From Gordonia jinghuaiqii (lineage in GTDB: Bacteria; Actinomycetota; Actinomycetes; Mycobacteriales; Mycobacteriaceae): a stretch of 64,000 nt of DNA. The DNA is taken from positions 3,844,001 to 3,908,000 of the forward strand of contig NZ_CP059491.1 in the NCBI RefSeq assembly GCF_014041935.1, written 5' to 3'. Below are positions 13,656 through 21,356 of the stretch, piece after piece. How positions within the stretch are numbered: position 1 is the first letter of the stretch; each line of letters begins with the position of its first letter. The notes under the pieces are model-generated. The model made no database searches, was not told where the DNA came from, and saw only the letters and a program-made list of their open reading frames with translations. Made by a program: the position numbers and the translations under genes.

Positions 13656-13978
13656 CGGGTCCTCCCTCAGTCCGGCTGGAACCGGGTCGCTGCCCGGCCG
13701 GGGCCGGGGCGACGAGCTGGTGCGAAACGAACACTTACGCTAGTCGAACCGCCTCCCGGGGGAGGTGAAATGTCGCGACCCCGTGTCGGCGCCGACTGGT
13801 ACCGACAGTATCGGTCGGGCCCGGGCGTCGATGACCCGGCACACGACCCCGGTGGCACCGGTCGCGCCGGCCGACGCCGGCCGACGCCGGCGCGCAACGG
13901 GCGGCAAATGCGATTGGGACGCACCGGAACTTGTGCTCCGGTACGTCCCAACGTGGTGCAGCCGAGTTCGGCGGCGGG
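13656..13978. other. Intergenic region between permease and esx genes
   Basis: About 320 bases with no supportable gene. It holds the terminator of the ESX operon (13914-13951), a short tandem repeat of GCCGGCCGAC near 13867-13892, and presumably the permease promoter close to 13735-13760, where no clear hexamer pair is visible. Confidence 0.5.
13914..13951 (-). terminator. Terminator of the ESX accessory operon
   Basis: A 15-position stem with one C-A mismatch: TTGGGACG and ACCGGA pair with TCCGGT and CGTCCCAA around an 8-base loop, 28 bases after the last esx stop codon. There is no long T tract, as is usual for actinobacterial terminators. Confidence 0.7.
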
Positions 13979-14281
13979 TCAGACGATGGACCTGAACCCC
14001 GAGCCGATCGCGGAGTCGGTGTCCTGCATGATGCGGCTGGCATTGCTGACCCCGTGTTCCAGCTGATTCAGCGAATCGCGCGACTGCATGAAGATGCGGT
14101 CGAACGCGGCCTGGGCCTCGAGGTAGGCGCCCTTTGCCTGCTGGGAGTTCCAGTTTCCGTCCAGCGCGGCGACCTGGGCCTTCAGTTGGCCGTTCAGGTC
14201 CTCGAGGTGGGTGAACGCTGCCCGCAGGCCGCCGCTCAGGTCGCCGAGGGCGGCGAAGTCGTAATTGATCGAACCTGTCAT
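13979..14281 (-). CDS. WXG100-family (ESAT-6-like) secreted protein
   Basis: A 100-residue Esx-type helical hairpin protein of the type VII secretion system. The turn between the two helices reads ALDGNWNSQQAKGAY, so the W-x-G motif is present as W-N-S. Length, lack of a signal peptide and pairing with the next upstream gene (29-base gap) fit the ESAT-6-like half of an Esx heterodimer. It lacks a clear C-terminal YxxxD/E export motif, as is usual for the partner that rides with a CFP-10-like protein. AAAGGA lies 7 bases before the ATG at 14281. It is the last gene of the operon. Confidence 0.85.
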   Translation of the reverse strand: MTGSINYDFAALGDLSGGLRAAFTHLEDLNGQLKAQVAALDGNWNSQQAKGAYLEAQAAFDRIFMQSRDSLNQLEHGVSNASRIMQDTDSAIGSGFRSIV

Positions 14282-14310
14282 GGTGTGTCCTTTCAGAGAT
14301 GGAGGAGGGA

Positions 14311-14640
14311 TCAGACGGAGATGTTGAGGCCGCCGGCCGCCGCTGCGTCCTGATCCTCGTAGCCGGCGAAGCCGCTGCTGAGCTGGGTCTTGATCTGCTC
14401 GAGCAACTGGTTCATCGTGAGTGCGGTCTTGTTCCAGTCGGTGTGTGTGCCGTCGAAGGCGACGCCGGCAGAGCCCTTCCATGTGGGCGATGCATTGCCC
14501 GCATGCTGCGCGATCTGCTTGATCACGTCCTTCATCTCCTCGACGAGTGTGCCGACCTTGGCCGCGGTCGCCTGCCCGTCGGCAACGTTCACCGCGACTC
14601 CGGCACCGCCGGATGCTCCCGCTCCAGGCATGTTCAGCAT
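14311..14640 (-). CDS. WXG100-family (CFP-10-like) secreted protein
   Basis: A 109-residue Esx protein. The helix-turn-helix centre has the W-x-G motif as PTWKGSAG (near residue 54). After the second helix comes YEDQD, a match to the YxxxD/E signal that directs type VII secretion, so this is the likely export-signal-bearing partner of the following Esx protein. A glycine-rich N-terminus of about 15 residues precedes the first helix. AGGAGGAG lies 5 bases before the ATG. The 118-base gap upstream contains a hairpin and may hold a separate promoter. Confidence 0.88.
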   Translation of the reverse strand: MLNMPGAGASGGAGVAVNVADGQATAAKVGTLVEEMKDVIKQIAQHAGNASPTWKGSAGVAFDGTHTDWNKTALTMNQLLEQIKTQLSSGFAGYEDQDAAAAGGLNISV

Positions 14641-14685
14641 GAGTTCTCCTCCTGTGTAACGGCACCGATTGGCGATGCCCCCTTT

Positions 14686-14706
14686 GGTATCCGTGACACA
14701 GATACC
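14686..14706 (-). promoter_or_regulatory. Inverted repeat upstream of the esx pair
   Basis: GGTATC and GATACC flank a 9-base loop in the gap between espG and the esx pair. Two CCGCGG palindromes follow at 14722-14742. These could be a processing or regulatory element that lets the esx pair accumulate separately; nothing more is visible. Confidence 0.3.
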
Positions 14707-14758
14707 CCTGACAGTTGCCTCCCGCGGCGGTCTGTTCCGCGGAAGCCCCCGATGCGAA

Positions 14759-15565
14759 TCATGGCATCCATTTTTCGTCGGGAAGGGTTTCGATCAACAG
14801 GCTCACGGCCTGTGCGATTCGATGCCCCGATCCCGGCGACAGGGTGGTCCACACCCGACCGTCCGGGGATTTGCTGGGACTCGCCACGATCCGACCCCTG
14901 TCGGTGTCGAAAATCGCCACGGCCCCAGAAGATTGGGAGAATCGACCGTCCTCGCCGGACGAGGCGACGATCTCGGTGCGCACCCGGCATGACGCGAGGG
15001 CGGAGGAGACCGTTCCGGCATCGGCCGGAGTCGCCCCGAGGGCGTGGAGCGCGTCTGTGGTCTCGGTTCCCGTCCGAGCGCGACCGAGGCGTTCGACGAC
15101 CTCTTCGGCGGGCTTCGAGATCGCGGTGAACTCACACGGGGTCACGTCGGCGAACTGCGCACGGACGAGCGAGGCCAGCGCGCCCACGTCCGGCACCTCG
15201 ACCACTTCCACCTCGACCCGATCGTCGTTGCGTACCGCGAGAACATGCTGATATCCATTGCGTGCCAGGCAGATCCGCCGGACACCGGACTCGGAGTACG
15301 AACGGATCTCGATCTCACGCTGCGGCCGGGCCAGCACGCGCAAGACCGTTGCGGCCACCGGTGTCGGCTCTTCCTGTTCGATGAGACCGAGCGCGTCGAT
15401 GGTGGCGTCACTCTCGCGATCCGCGGCTCGCCGGGCGGCCTCGTCCTGCGCGGTGTCGGCGATGTCGAGGACAACCGGCCAGGTCTGGACGCCGAAGCGC
15501 TCGCCGAGACGCCGGAGGACCTCGGCGTCGAGAGCCAGGCGCACCTCGTGGATTGTCGGCATCAT
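14759..15565 (-). CDS. ESX secretion-associated chaperone EspG
   Basis: A 268-residue EspG-family protein. EspG proteins are cytoplasmic chaperones that bind the tip of PPE proteins in PE-PPE dimers and deliver them to the ESX machine of matching type. Family features here include WPVVLDIADTAQDEAAR near the start, the central block from VLARPQREIEIRSYSESG to the LARN strand, and a C-terminal region VAIFDTDRGRIVASPSKSPDGRVW. Its start overlaps the end of the PPE-like gene by 4 bases, which fits a direct chaperone-client relation. EspG is found with ESX-1, -2, -3 and -5 in mycobacteria, not with ESX-4. Confidence 0.85.
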   Translation of the reverse strand: MMPTIHEVRLALDAEVLRRLGERFGVQTWPVVLDIADTAQDEAARRAADRESDATIDALGLIEQEEPTPVAATVLRVLARPQREIEIRSYSESGVRRICLARNGYQHVLAVRNDDRVEVEVVEVPDVGALASLVRAQFADVTPCEFTAISKPAEEVVERLGRARTGTETTDALHALGATPADAGTVSSALASCRVRTEIVASSGEDGRFSQSSGAVAIFDTDRGRIVASPSKSPDGRVWTTLSPGSGHRIAQAVSLLIETLPDEKWMP

Positions 15566-16632
15566 CGACGCTCCCCCGGGTCACCCAGCATCAGCGTCTC
15601 CGACAGATATCGCGGATCGACGTCGCCTCGATCGACGTCCGCGCGATCGACGTCCGCGCGATCGACGCTGTCGGGAGCCGAGACATAATGTGCGGCAGGC
15701 TGATCGGACGTCGCCAGATCCGCCCAGGTGACCGGGCCGTCGACGGATTCTGCGGCCTCGGCGGCCGACTCCCCGGACGCATCGGCGTCCATGGCTGTCG
15801 TCCGGATGGTGGCGCCGCGGTCGGCACTGATCAGCCCCGGCGCCATCGGCGGAGGGACACCGGGCCCGGTTGCCCCGGCGGGGGCGATCGGCGTCGCGGC
15901 CGGGGCGGCGGCCTGGGACTGCCCGCTCGCGAGCATCGTCGTTGCATACCTTGACTTTTCGGCGGGCGGAAGGTGAACACCCGGAACCATGCCGGGCATC
16001 GGCGCGACGGCAGGCATCACCGGCGACGGCACAGACGGAGCCGCAGCACGTGCGGCGGCGGCCTTTTCGACGGCCAGTGGCTCGCCGGACACCAGGTCCG
16101 GGGCCGCACGGCCGGAGAGCCACGGCTTCGCGACGGGTTCGGTGGCCTGTTCGTAGGTCTGCATGACCCGGGCCGCACGCATCCGTTGCTGCTGCACGGC
16201 ACGCTCGGCCTGCGCCGCGGCACCAGCGATGATCGGCGCGACAGCGGTTGCGGTGGTGGCGATCTCGTGCAATTTCTCGACGATGTCCACCTCCGCGAGG
16301 TCGGGCATGTTCATATGGGCGACGGTGACCGCGGCGGCCTGCGCTTGGGCGCGAGCGGCGTTGTGGGCGGCCTCGGTGGATGCTTCGGCGAACCACGGCG
16401 CGAGCCTGGTGAGCTTCTCGAACGCCGCGCTGGTGTGGGCAGACTGCCAATGAACTCCGAGACGGGTGATCACCGCCGCGAAATCGACTCCGGCCTCACC
16501 GAGTTCGACGGCGAGGGACGCCCAGGCCATACCGGCCTCCACGAGCGGTGCGGGCCCGGGCCCCGTACCCAGGTCGGCGGCCAGTTGCTCACTGGTGCGC
16601 GCATCCCAGTTGATCCCGGTGAAGCCGATCAT
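15562..16632 (-). CDS. PPE-like type VII secretion substrate
   Basis: A 356-residue protein whose first 150 residues look like a PPE domain. GFTGINWDARTSEQLAADL replaces the classical PPE box, then come helices with GVHWQSAHTSAAFEKL (a W-x-S version of the W-x-G turn) and a long Ala-rich second hairpin to about residue 120. The rest is Ala/Pro-rich and ends with a 5-residue repeat (DRADV) encoded by a 15-bp tandem repeat. It is expected to pair with the PE-like protein just upstream and to bind EspG encoded immediately downstream. Confidence 0.78.
   Translation of the reverse strand: MIGFTGINWDARTSEQLAADLGTGPGPAPLVEAGMAWASLAVELGEAGVDFAAVITRLGVHWQSAHTSAAFEKLTRLAPWFAEASTEAAHNAARAQAQAAAVTVAHMNMPDLAEVDIVEKLHEIATTATAVAPIIAGAAAQAERAVQQQRMRAARVMQTYEQATEPVAKPWLSGRAAPDLVSGEPLAVEKAAAARAAAPSVPSPVMPAVAPMPGMVPGVHLPPAEKSRYATTMLASGQSQAAAPAATPIAPAGATGPGVPPPMAPGLISADRGATIRTTAMDADASGESAAEAAESVDGPVTWADLATSDQPAAHYVSAPDSVDRADVDRADVDRGDVDPRYLSETLMLGDPGERR
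15615..15674. repeat. 15-bp coding minisatellite in the PPE-like gene
   Basis: Four tandem units of GATCGACGTCCGCGC or close variants (15615, 15630, 15645 and 15660) encode a DRADV-type pentapeptide repeat near the C-terminus. The unit length is a multiple of three, so copy-number change would keep the frame. Confidence 0.9.
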
Positions 16633-16698
16633 CGTCCCTCCCTTCGGCGGCGTCGTGTGGTCGAGATGAGTTGGTGTGGGGTCCGGCGTCGGGAGCGA

Positions 16699-17010
16699 CT
16701 ACGGCGCAACCCGGAAGGCGGCCGATGCCTCGGCGTCGCCGTCGAGGAATCCCATGGCCTGCGCACGGAGGACAGCAGCGATCTTGCGCATCTCGAGAAC
16801 ACCCGAGACGGAATCCTTCTCGAATTTCTCGGCCACTGCCGAGAAGCTCGCGGCAGCGGCCACCGAGACCTCGTCGCGACCCTGCGCGGGGACCGGCAGA
16901 GCCCGTCCCGCGCCGAACACAGCCTGTTCGAGTCGGTCTGCGATCCGATCGAGATCTGTTGCCGCGGAGATCAATTCAGCAGGTTCGACGCGCAGTTGGG
17001 ACTCATTCAC
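16699..17010 (-). CDS. PE-like type VII secretion substrate
   Basis: A 103-residue protein matching the PE domain in size and pattern: LRVEPAELISAATDLDRIAD as the first helix, then the turn and DEVSVAAAASFSAVAEKFEK with the conserved V(S/D)xxxAxxF spacing in the second helix. After helix two comes FLDGD, an F-for-Y form of the YxxxD/E export motif. It overlaps the preceding gene by 4 bases and is followed by the PPE-like gene after 66 bases, the usual PE-PPE order. Confidence 0.78.
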   Translation of the reverse strand: MNESQLRVEPAELISAATDLDRIADRLEQAVFGAGRALPVPAQGRDEVSVAAAASFSAVAEKFEKDSVSGVLEMRKIAAVLRAQAMGFLDGDAEASAAFRVAP

Positions 17011-18359
17011 AGTGCTTCCTCGTTCCGTGTGGGACCGGGCACTCCCAGTCGTAGTTCGATGTCGGGGCTCGGTTGGGCCTCGGTCTGCTCGTCGTGTCCG
17101 ATGACCGCCGGTGCGACCTCGGGCGAATCACCGACCACGCGTCGCCCGTTGTCCTCGGTCACGAGATAGTCGGGCACCGTGTGCTGATCTTCGGCGGAGC
17201 CTGCGCCACGCGCGCCGGCCGCGCCCATCGGAGCTCCGCCCATCGGGACCCCCGCGGGTGCGACAGAGGCCGGGCGGACACCGGCGGGGGCACTCAGCCC
17301 GGCGGGCTCGCCGACGGAGGAGTTGGTCGGCACGGTGGGGCGTGAGGCGCTCAGCGGCGACGTCATCGCGCCGATGCCGCCGACTCCCCCGCCGCCACCA
17401 CCTCCGCCGCCGCCGCCACCACCGCCACCGGGCCCCTGGGGCTTGGGCTGCAGCGCGGCCGGTACGACGCGTGGCGAGTCCGGGTCGGCGACGTTGAGCA
17501 TCGTGCTGATGGGTTGCAGTAGCGTCGCGGGCAGTTCGGTGGCCGTCGACACCGCAGGCGAGACGACGTCGAGGATGGAACTGGCCAGCGTGAACGGCGA
17601 CTGAGCGGCGCCGGCAGTCGGTGCGCCGGTGACCGCGACCGGAGCCCCGTTGACGGCCATGGCCGTGGTCGGAGCGAGAAGCTCAGCGCGTGTCACGGCC
17701 ACTGCGGCGGTCGCCTGAGTCAGACCGGCGGAGGCGAAAGTTGCTGCGAGGCCGAGGCCCGCGCCGACCGCCGGCGACATGATCAGCGGCACCACGCCGG
17801 TGATCTTGGCGACCGTGGCCGCAATGATTCCCTGCACGATCGCCAGTCCCTTGCCCACGATGGCGGCGGCAGCCTTGGTGTCGAACGAGATCCCGGACCC
17901 CTGCGCCGCGAGAGCTGTACTGTTCGCCCCCGCCTCCGCGGTCTTGGCGCCGGCACCGACCGCACCCTGGCCGGCCCACAACTGGTCGGCGAGTTCGAGT
18001 GCGCTCTGCCCCATCGTCATCGACGTCTGGAGCACCTTGGTGAGGCTCTCGAAGATGATGGTGGGGTCGAACCCGCCACCGGAGAGGTCGCCGGTCCCGA
18101 AACCGCCCAGCAGATCGGTCATCGGCTTGATGAACATGTCCAGGTCGGGCAGTTGCAGCGGCGGGAGTCCGGGCATGGGCGGCAGCGCCGGTAGGACCGG
18201 AAGCGGCGGCAGGCCCAGCCCCCCGAGCACGTCGGCGACCGTCCGGTCGAGGATCGGGCCGACCGGGGTGGCCTCGATCATCTCCTGCACCGTCATATGG
18301 CTGAGGGCAGGCACGTCGGGGACACCGGGCAGGCCCGATGCCGGAGGCGTCGGCGTCAC
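17007..18359 (-). CDS. Gly/Pro/Ala-rich ESX-associated protein
   Basis: A 450-residue protein of unknown function. Residues 1-95 are Pro/Leu-rich. The middle (about 100-290) is an Ala/Gly-rich, helix-prone and partly hydrophobic region (for example AAAIVGKGLAIVQGIIAATV). An uninterrupted run of 15 glycines lies near residues 309-323, followed by a disordered Pro/Ala tail and an acidic C-terminus. The position between an EspC-like and a PE-like gene, with 4-base overlaps on both sides, argues for a role in the same secretion process, perhaps as an EspA/EspB-like substrate. No family signature was recognised. Confidence 0.7.
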   Translation of the reverse strand: MTPTPPASGLPGVPDVPALSHMTVQEMIEATPVGPILDRTVADVLGGLGLPPLPVLPALPPMPGLPPLQLPDLDMFIKPMTDLLGGFGTGDLSGGGFDPTIIFESLTKVLQTSMTMGQSALELADQLWAGQGAVGAGAKTAEAGANSTALAAQGSGISFDTKAAAAIVGKGLAIVQGIIAATVAKITGVVPLIMSPAVGAGLGLAATFASAGLTQATAAVAVTRAELLAPTTAMAVNGAPVAVTGAPTAGAAQSPFTLASSILDVVSPAVSTATELPATLLQPISTMLNVADPDSPRVVPAALQPKPQGPGGGGGGGGGGGGGGGVGGIGAMTSPLSASRPTVPTNSSVGEPAGLSAPAGVRPASVAPAGVPMGGAPMGAAGARGAGSAEDQHTVPDYLVTEDNGRRVVGDSPEVAPAVIGHDEQTEAQPSPDIELRLGVPGPTRNEEAL

Positions 18360-18667
18360 AGCACCGAACGGATCGCAGCGCCGCTCGAGGCGTCGGTGGC
18401 CTCGTAATCGGCGAGTCCGGCGAGGGCCGACGCCGCGGTCGAGGCGTGGACGGCAGCGAGTTGCCCGACCGACATGAGATGGCTTGCCTGCGCGGCGATG
18501 AAAGCCGCGAGGAACTCCTGCCCGATGAGCCCGAAGACGGGAACCATCGCCGCGGTGTTCGCCGCGGCGTCGATCGATCCGGCGGTCCCGACCGCCGTCG
18601 CCATCGCCGCGTTGGTGGCGGCAAAGCCTTCGAGAACCTCAGGTGTCACCTTGACGTTCGTCATCAC
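18356..18667 (-). CDS. EspC-like (DUF2580) type VII secretion protein
   Basis: A 103-residue small Ala-rich helical protein that starts NVKVTPEVLEGFAATNAAMA, the pattern of the EspC/DUF2580 'excreted virulence factor' family of ESX systems. Two long helices are separated by a short linker near residues 40-45. In mycobacteria EspC is co-secreted with EspA and can form filaments. No lipobox or signal peptide is present. Its stop overlaps the next gene's start by 4 bases. Confidence 0.75.
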   Translation of the reverse strand: MMTNVKVTPEVLEGFAATNAAMATAVGTAGSIDAAANTAAMVPVFGLIGQEFLAAFIAAQASHLMSVGQLAAVHASTAASALAGLADYEATDASSGAAIRSVL

Positions 18668-18741
18668 AACCCCCTCATGGGTGTCAGTCTTGTCGATGAA
18701 TCTCGTACCGGTCGGTTATGTCGTCCGACCGGACGAGCGGG

Positions 18742-19065
18742 TCATTCACCGGGGCGAGCGGCGAGCATGTCGCCGAAGGACTCGCTGAACTCTTCGGTCG
18801 CAGCGGCGATGTGTGCGTAGGCCTTCTGCGCGGCAAGAGCCGATGTCGCCACGATCTGTTCTGCGAGCCGCGCGGCGCCGAGTTCGTTGGCGCCGTGCGC
18901 GAGCCGGAGATCGACCAGAGCACCCTTGCCGTCGACCTCCACGGTCACCAGACCATCGGCCGAGGTCTCGCGTACCGAGATGGCCTGCAGCTTCTCCTGG
19001 AATCCGCGTAACCCGTCGAGCTGCCTGTTGGCGCGCGCTTCGAGTTCGTCCATGCCCCAACTCAT
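18742..19065 (-). CDS. YbaB/EbfC-family protein of the ESX operon
   Basis: A 107-residue protein: a coiled N-terminal helix (MDELEARANRQLDGLRGFQE), a beta segment (SADGLVTVEVDGKGALVDL) and a C-terminal helix, the layout of YbaB/EbfC nucleoid-associated proteins. Copies of this family often sit in ESX-type loci, where their role is unknown. The ATG at 19065 overlaps the upstream stop as ATGA, which fixes the start. Confidence 0.75.
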   Translation of the reverse strand: MSWGMDELEARANRQLDGLRGFQEKLQAISVRETSADGLVTVEVDGKGALVDLRLAHGANELGAARLAEQIVATSALAAQKAYAHIAAATEEFSESFGDMLAARPGE

Positions 19066-19442
19066 CGCCGCAACCACGATGTGGGGGCATCGGCTTCCTC
19101 GTCGTCGCGCCATTCCGCTCGAGCGAGATCGTCTGGGCGGGGCAGGTTCATCTCCCCGACGAGATCGCGGTCCACCCCGGAGGCGAGAAGGCTCTCCCGC
19201 AGGCGGATTCCGGCGGACATCGCAGCCTGCTGACAGAGCCGCAGGATGTCCCCGGCCAGCAGTTCCGGATTCTTGTCGAGCTCGGAAGGCTCGATCCGGA
19301 TCGCCACCGGCAGGCCCTGGGCCGTCGTACGTACGGCGAGACCGGCGGAACGCGACCGTGCATGCGAGAACTCGTGGATGGCCGCCCACGGATCGTCGCC
19401 GTCGTCGGCGGATCGTGTGGCCGGACCGTCGGAGTAGGTCAT
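19062..19442 (-). CDS. Small hypothetical protein, first gene of the ESX operon
   Basis: A 126-residue protein with a low-complexity N-terminus (MTYSDGPATRSADDGDDPW) and a body that includes GLPVAIRIEPSELDKNPELLAGDILRLCQQAA. That segment recalls the central strand-helix part of YbaB-like proteins, so it may be a degenerate partner of the next gene, with which it overlaps by 4 bases. No membrane segment or signal is seen. AGGGGGTG lies before the ATG at 19442; longer in-frame extensions upstream look non-coding. Confidence 0.65.
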   Translation of the reverse strand: MTYSDGPATRSADDGDDPWAAIHEFSHARSRSAGLAVRTTAQGLPVAIRIEPSELDKNPELLAGDILRLCQQAAMSAGIRLRESLLASGVDRDLVGEMNLPRPDDLARAEWRDDEEADAPTSWLRR

Positions 19443-19489
19443 CGAAGCTGCACCCCCTTCACGCCGAATACGACGCAGCCGGGGCCCCT

Positions 19490-19525
19490 TTCGGTTCCAT
19501 CGAATTCCTGTTCGATGAAACCGAA
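19490..19525. promoter_or_regulatory. Long inverted repeat in the ESX control region
   Basis: TTCGGTT-C-CATCGAA pairs with TTCGATG-A-AACCGAA around a 6-base centre: 14 paired bases with a single C-A mismatch. It lies 48 bases before the first gene of the operon and could be an operator or a leader hairpin. Confidence 0.5.
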
Positions 19526-19595
19526 TCTCCCACATGCGGATCCAGAAAGACCGCGCCCCGCCGCGCACATGTGCCAAGGCCCGATACTGCCACAC

Positions 19596-19614
19596 TGTGG
19601 TGGACGCCACCACA
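19596..19614. promoter_or_regulatory. Candidate operator palindrome
   Basis: TGTGGTGG-ACG-CCACCACA is a perfect inverted repeat with 8-bp arms and a 3-base centre. CCACA-C-TGTGG (19590-19600) overlaps it. This size and symmetry suit a dimeric regulator; the regulator is not identifiable. Confidence 0.45.
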
Positions 19615-19805
19615 CCGACGATTCGGTGGTCACACGCACATCACGATCGAACTGTGGATCTCGTCCGGAATCGGCCCCGCACCTTCGGTAGACTCCCGCA
19701 CGACGCAGCCGGAGTCGATCGATGAGCAGGGTGGATGTCGCATTCTGCCGCACGGATCACGCCACCTCGAGATCGACGCCCGGCCGCTTGACCAGAGGAA
19801 CCCCG

Positions 19806-21338
19806 ATGACGTACGAGAACTCGACGACGCCCTCCACCCCGGACGCCGATGCACCGGCGCCTCCGCCGTGGCTTCAGTTCGCACCGCCACCGGCGGACCC
19901 GGCCACCGAGCCGAACACTCGACCACCGTCGGCTCCCCGAACCGACGGCAGCGGTCGACCCCCCTTCCCCGAGGCCTCTCCGCAGGGTCCGCAGGGGCCG
20001 CAGGGTCCGCCGCCCAGCGTCGACGGGCCGTGGCGGCAACCCGGCCCTCCGTTCCCCGGCTCGCCACCGTTCCCGGGCGGCGCGCACGCTCCCGGCGAAC
20101 CGGCGTCCCACGACGGACCCTTGTTCCCCGATGGGCCCGCGTTCCCCGGCGGACCCGCGTTCGATGACGGACCACAGGCCCCGCACGACACCGGAATCCC
20201 CGTACCGGGTCCGCCCCCGGGACAGTTCCCCGGCCGTCCGGGTCCCTCGGGCCCCCCGCCGGTTCCGCCCAACGCCCATCCGTCCCCGCATTTCCCGCAC
20301 CCCGGGGCGCCCGGCGCCATGGGTCCGGCGGGTCCGGGGCCGGCACCCGTCTACCCCGGGCAGCCGATGCCGCCGGGGTACGGTCCGCCGCACGGTGGTC
20401 CGTCGCTCGACGAGGTCGCACTGATCCGCAAGGCGCGCCGTGCACCGAGTCGCGGCTGGCGTCGCGCGGTGCACACATTGTCGGCGGGTGCCATCAATCC
20501 GGGCGAGTCGCAGGGCGACATCGAATTCCAGCAGTTGCTCGAGAGGGTGAACCGTCCGGTCCGTGGGGACTACCGGATCGCGGTGCTGTCACTCAAGGGC
20601 GGCGTCGGTAAGACGACGACCACCGTCGGGCTCGGATCGACGTTCGCGTCGTTGCGCGGCGACCGGGTCATCGCCGTCGACGCCAATCCCGATCTCGGCA
20701 CTCTCGCGCAACGTGTTCCGCAGCAGACCCGTTCGACGGTCCGCGATCTGCTCGCCGACGAGAACGTCTACCGCTACTCCGATGTGCGGGCACATACCTC
20801 CCAGGCGCCGAGCCGACTGGAAGTGCTTGCCTCCGAACGTGATCCGGCGATGGCGGAGGCGTTCAACGAGGAGGAGTACCGCGGGGTCATCACCATCCTC
20901 CAGCGGTTTTACAACATCATCATCACCGACTGCGGCACCGGCCTGAGCCATTCGGCGATGAACGGCGTTCTCGATCTCGCGAACATGATCATCCTGGTCA
21001 GCTCGCCGGCACTGGACGGTGCGCGCAGCGCCGGCGCCACCCTCGACTGGCTGGAGGCCCACGGCTTCGGCCATCTCGTCTCGCGGGCGGTCGTCGTGCT
21101 CAGTTCGTCGCGGCCCGGGTCGTCGACCATCGACACCGATCAGCTCGGTCAGCACTTCCTGACGCGATGCCGAGCGGTGCACAAGATCCCGTTCGACGAC
21201 CACCTCGCCGAGGGCGCCGACGTCGACCTCGAATTGATGTCGAAGGCGACCAAGTACTCCTTCGTGCAACTGGCCGCCACCATTGCCGACGACTTCTCCG
21301 GCACGACACTGCACCGCGAGGAACCGTTCCAGGGCTGA
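19806..21338 (+). CDS. MinD/ParA-like ATPase with Pro-rich N-terminus (EspI-like)
   Basis: A 510-residue protein. Residues 1-200 are Pro/Gly-rich and probably disordered. A SIMIBI-class ATPase domain follows, with the deviant Walker A LSLKGGVGKTTTTVG near residues 259-273, Walker A' region VIAVDANPDLGTLA, and the Walker B-like IIITDCGTGL. This architecture matches EspI (Rv3876) and related ESX-associated ATPases, which regulate ESX-1 secretion in response to ATP in mycobacteria. The ATG at 19806, preceded by AGAGGAA, is preferred over an upstream start at 19722 because the extension has no such sequence character. It diverges from the ESX operon. Confidence 0.85.
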   Translation: MTYENSTTPSTPDADAPAPPPWLQFAPPPADPATEPNTRPPSAPRTDGSGRPPFPEASPQGPQGPQGPPPSVDGPWRQPGPPFPGSPPFPGGAHAPGEPASHDGPLFPDGPAFPGGPAFDDGPQAPHDTGIPVPGPPPGQFPGRPGPSGPPPVPPNAHPSPHFPHPGAPGAMGPAGPGPAPVYPGQPMPPGYGPPHGGPSLDEVALIRKARRAPSRGWRRAVHTLSAGAINPGESQGDIEFQQLLERVNRPVRGDYRIAVLSLKGGVGKTTTTVGLGSTFASLRGDRVIAVDANPDLGTLAQRVPQQTRSTVRDLLADENVYRYSDVRAHTSQAPSRLEVLASERDPAMAEAFNEEEYRGVITILQRFYNIIITDCGTGLSHSAMNGVLDLANMIILVSSPALDGARSAGATLDWLEAHGFGHLVSRAVVVLSSSRPGSSTIDTDQLGQHFLTRCRAVHKIPFDDHLAEGADVDLELMSKATKYSFVQLAATIADDFSGTTLHREEPFQG

Positions 21339-21356
21339 ACCGGTTCGCAACCCATG

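Larger units (their letters stand above)
19443..19805. other. Divergent control region of the ESX island
   Basis: About 360 bases between the minus-strand ESX operon and the plus-strand MinD-like gene. It contains a 14-bp imperfect hairpin (19490-19525), a perfect palindrome with 8-bp arms (19596-19614) overlapping a smaller palindrome (19590-19600), and two copies of CGACGCAGCCGG (near 19471 and 19702). No gene is supported. Confidence 0.6.

Noticed and set aside
13667..13951. Short frames in the gap between the permease and the esx genes
   Set aside because: They cross the terminator hairpin and have biased, Arg/Pro-rich composition without a family match.
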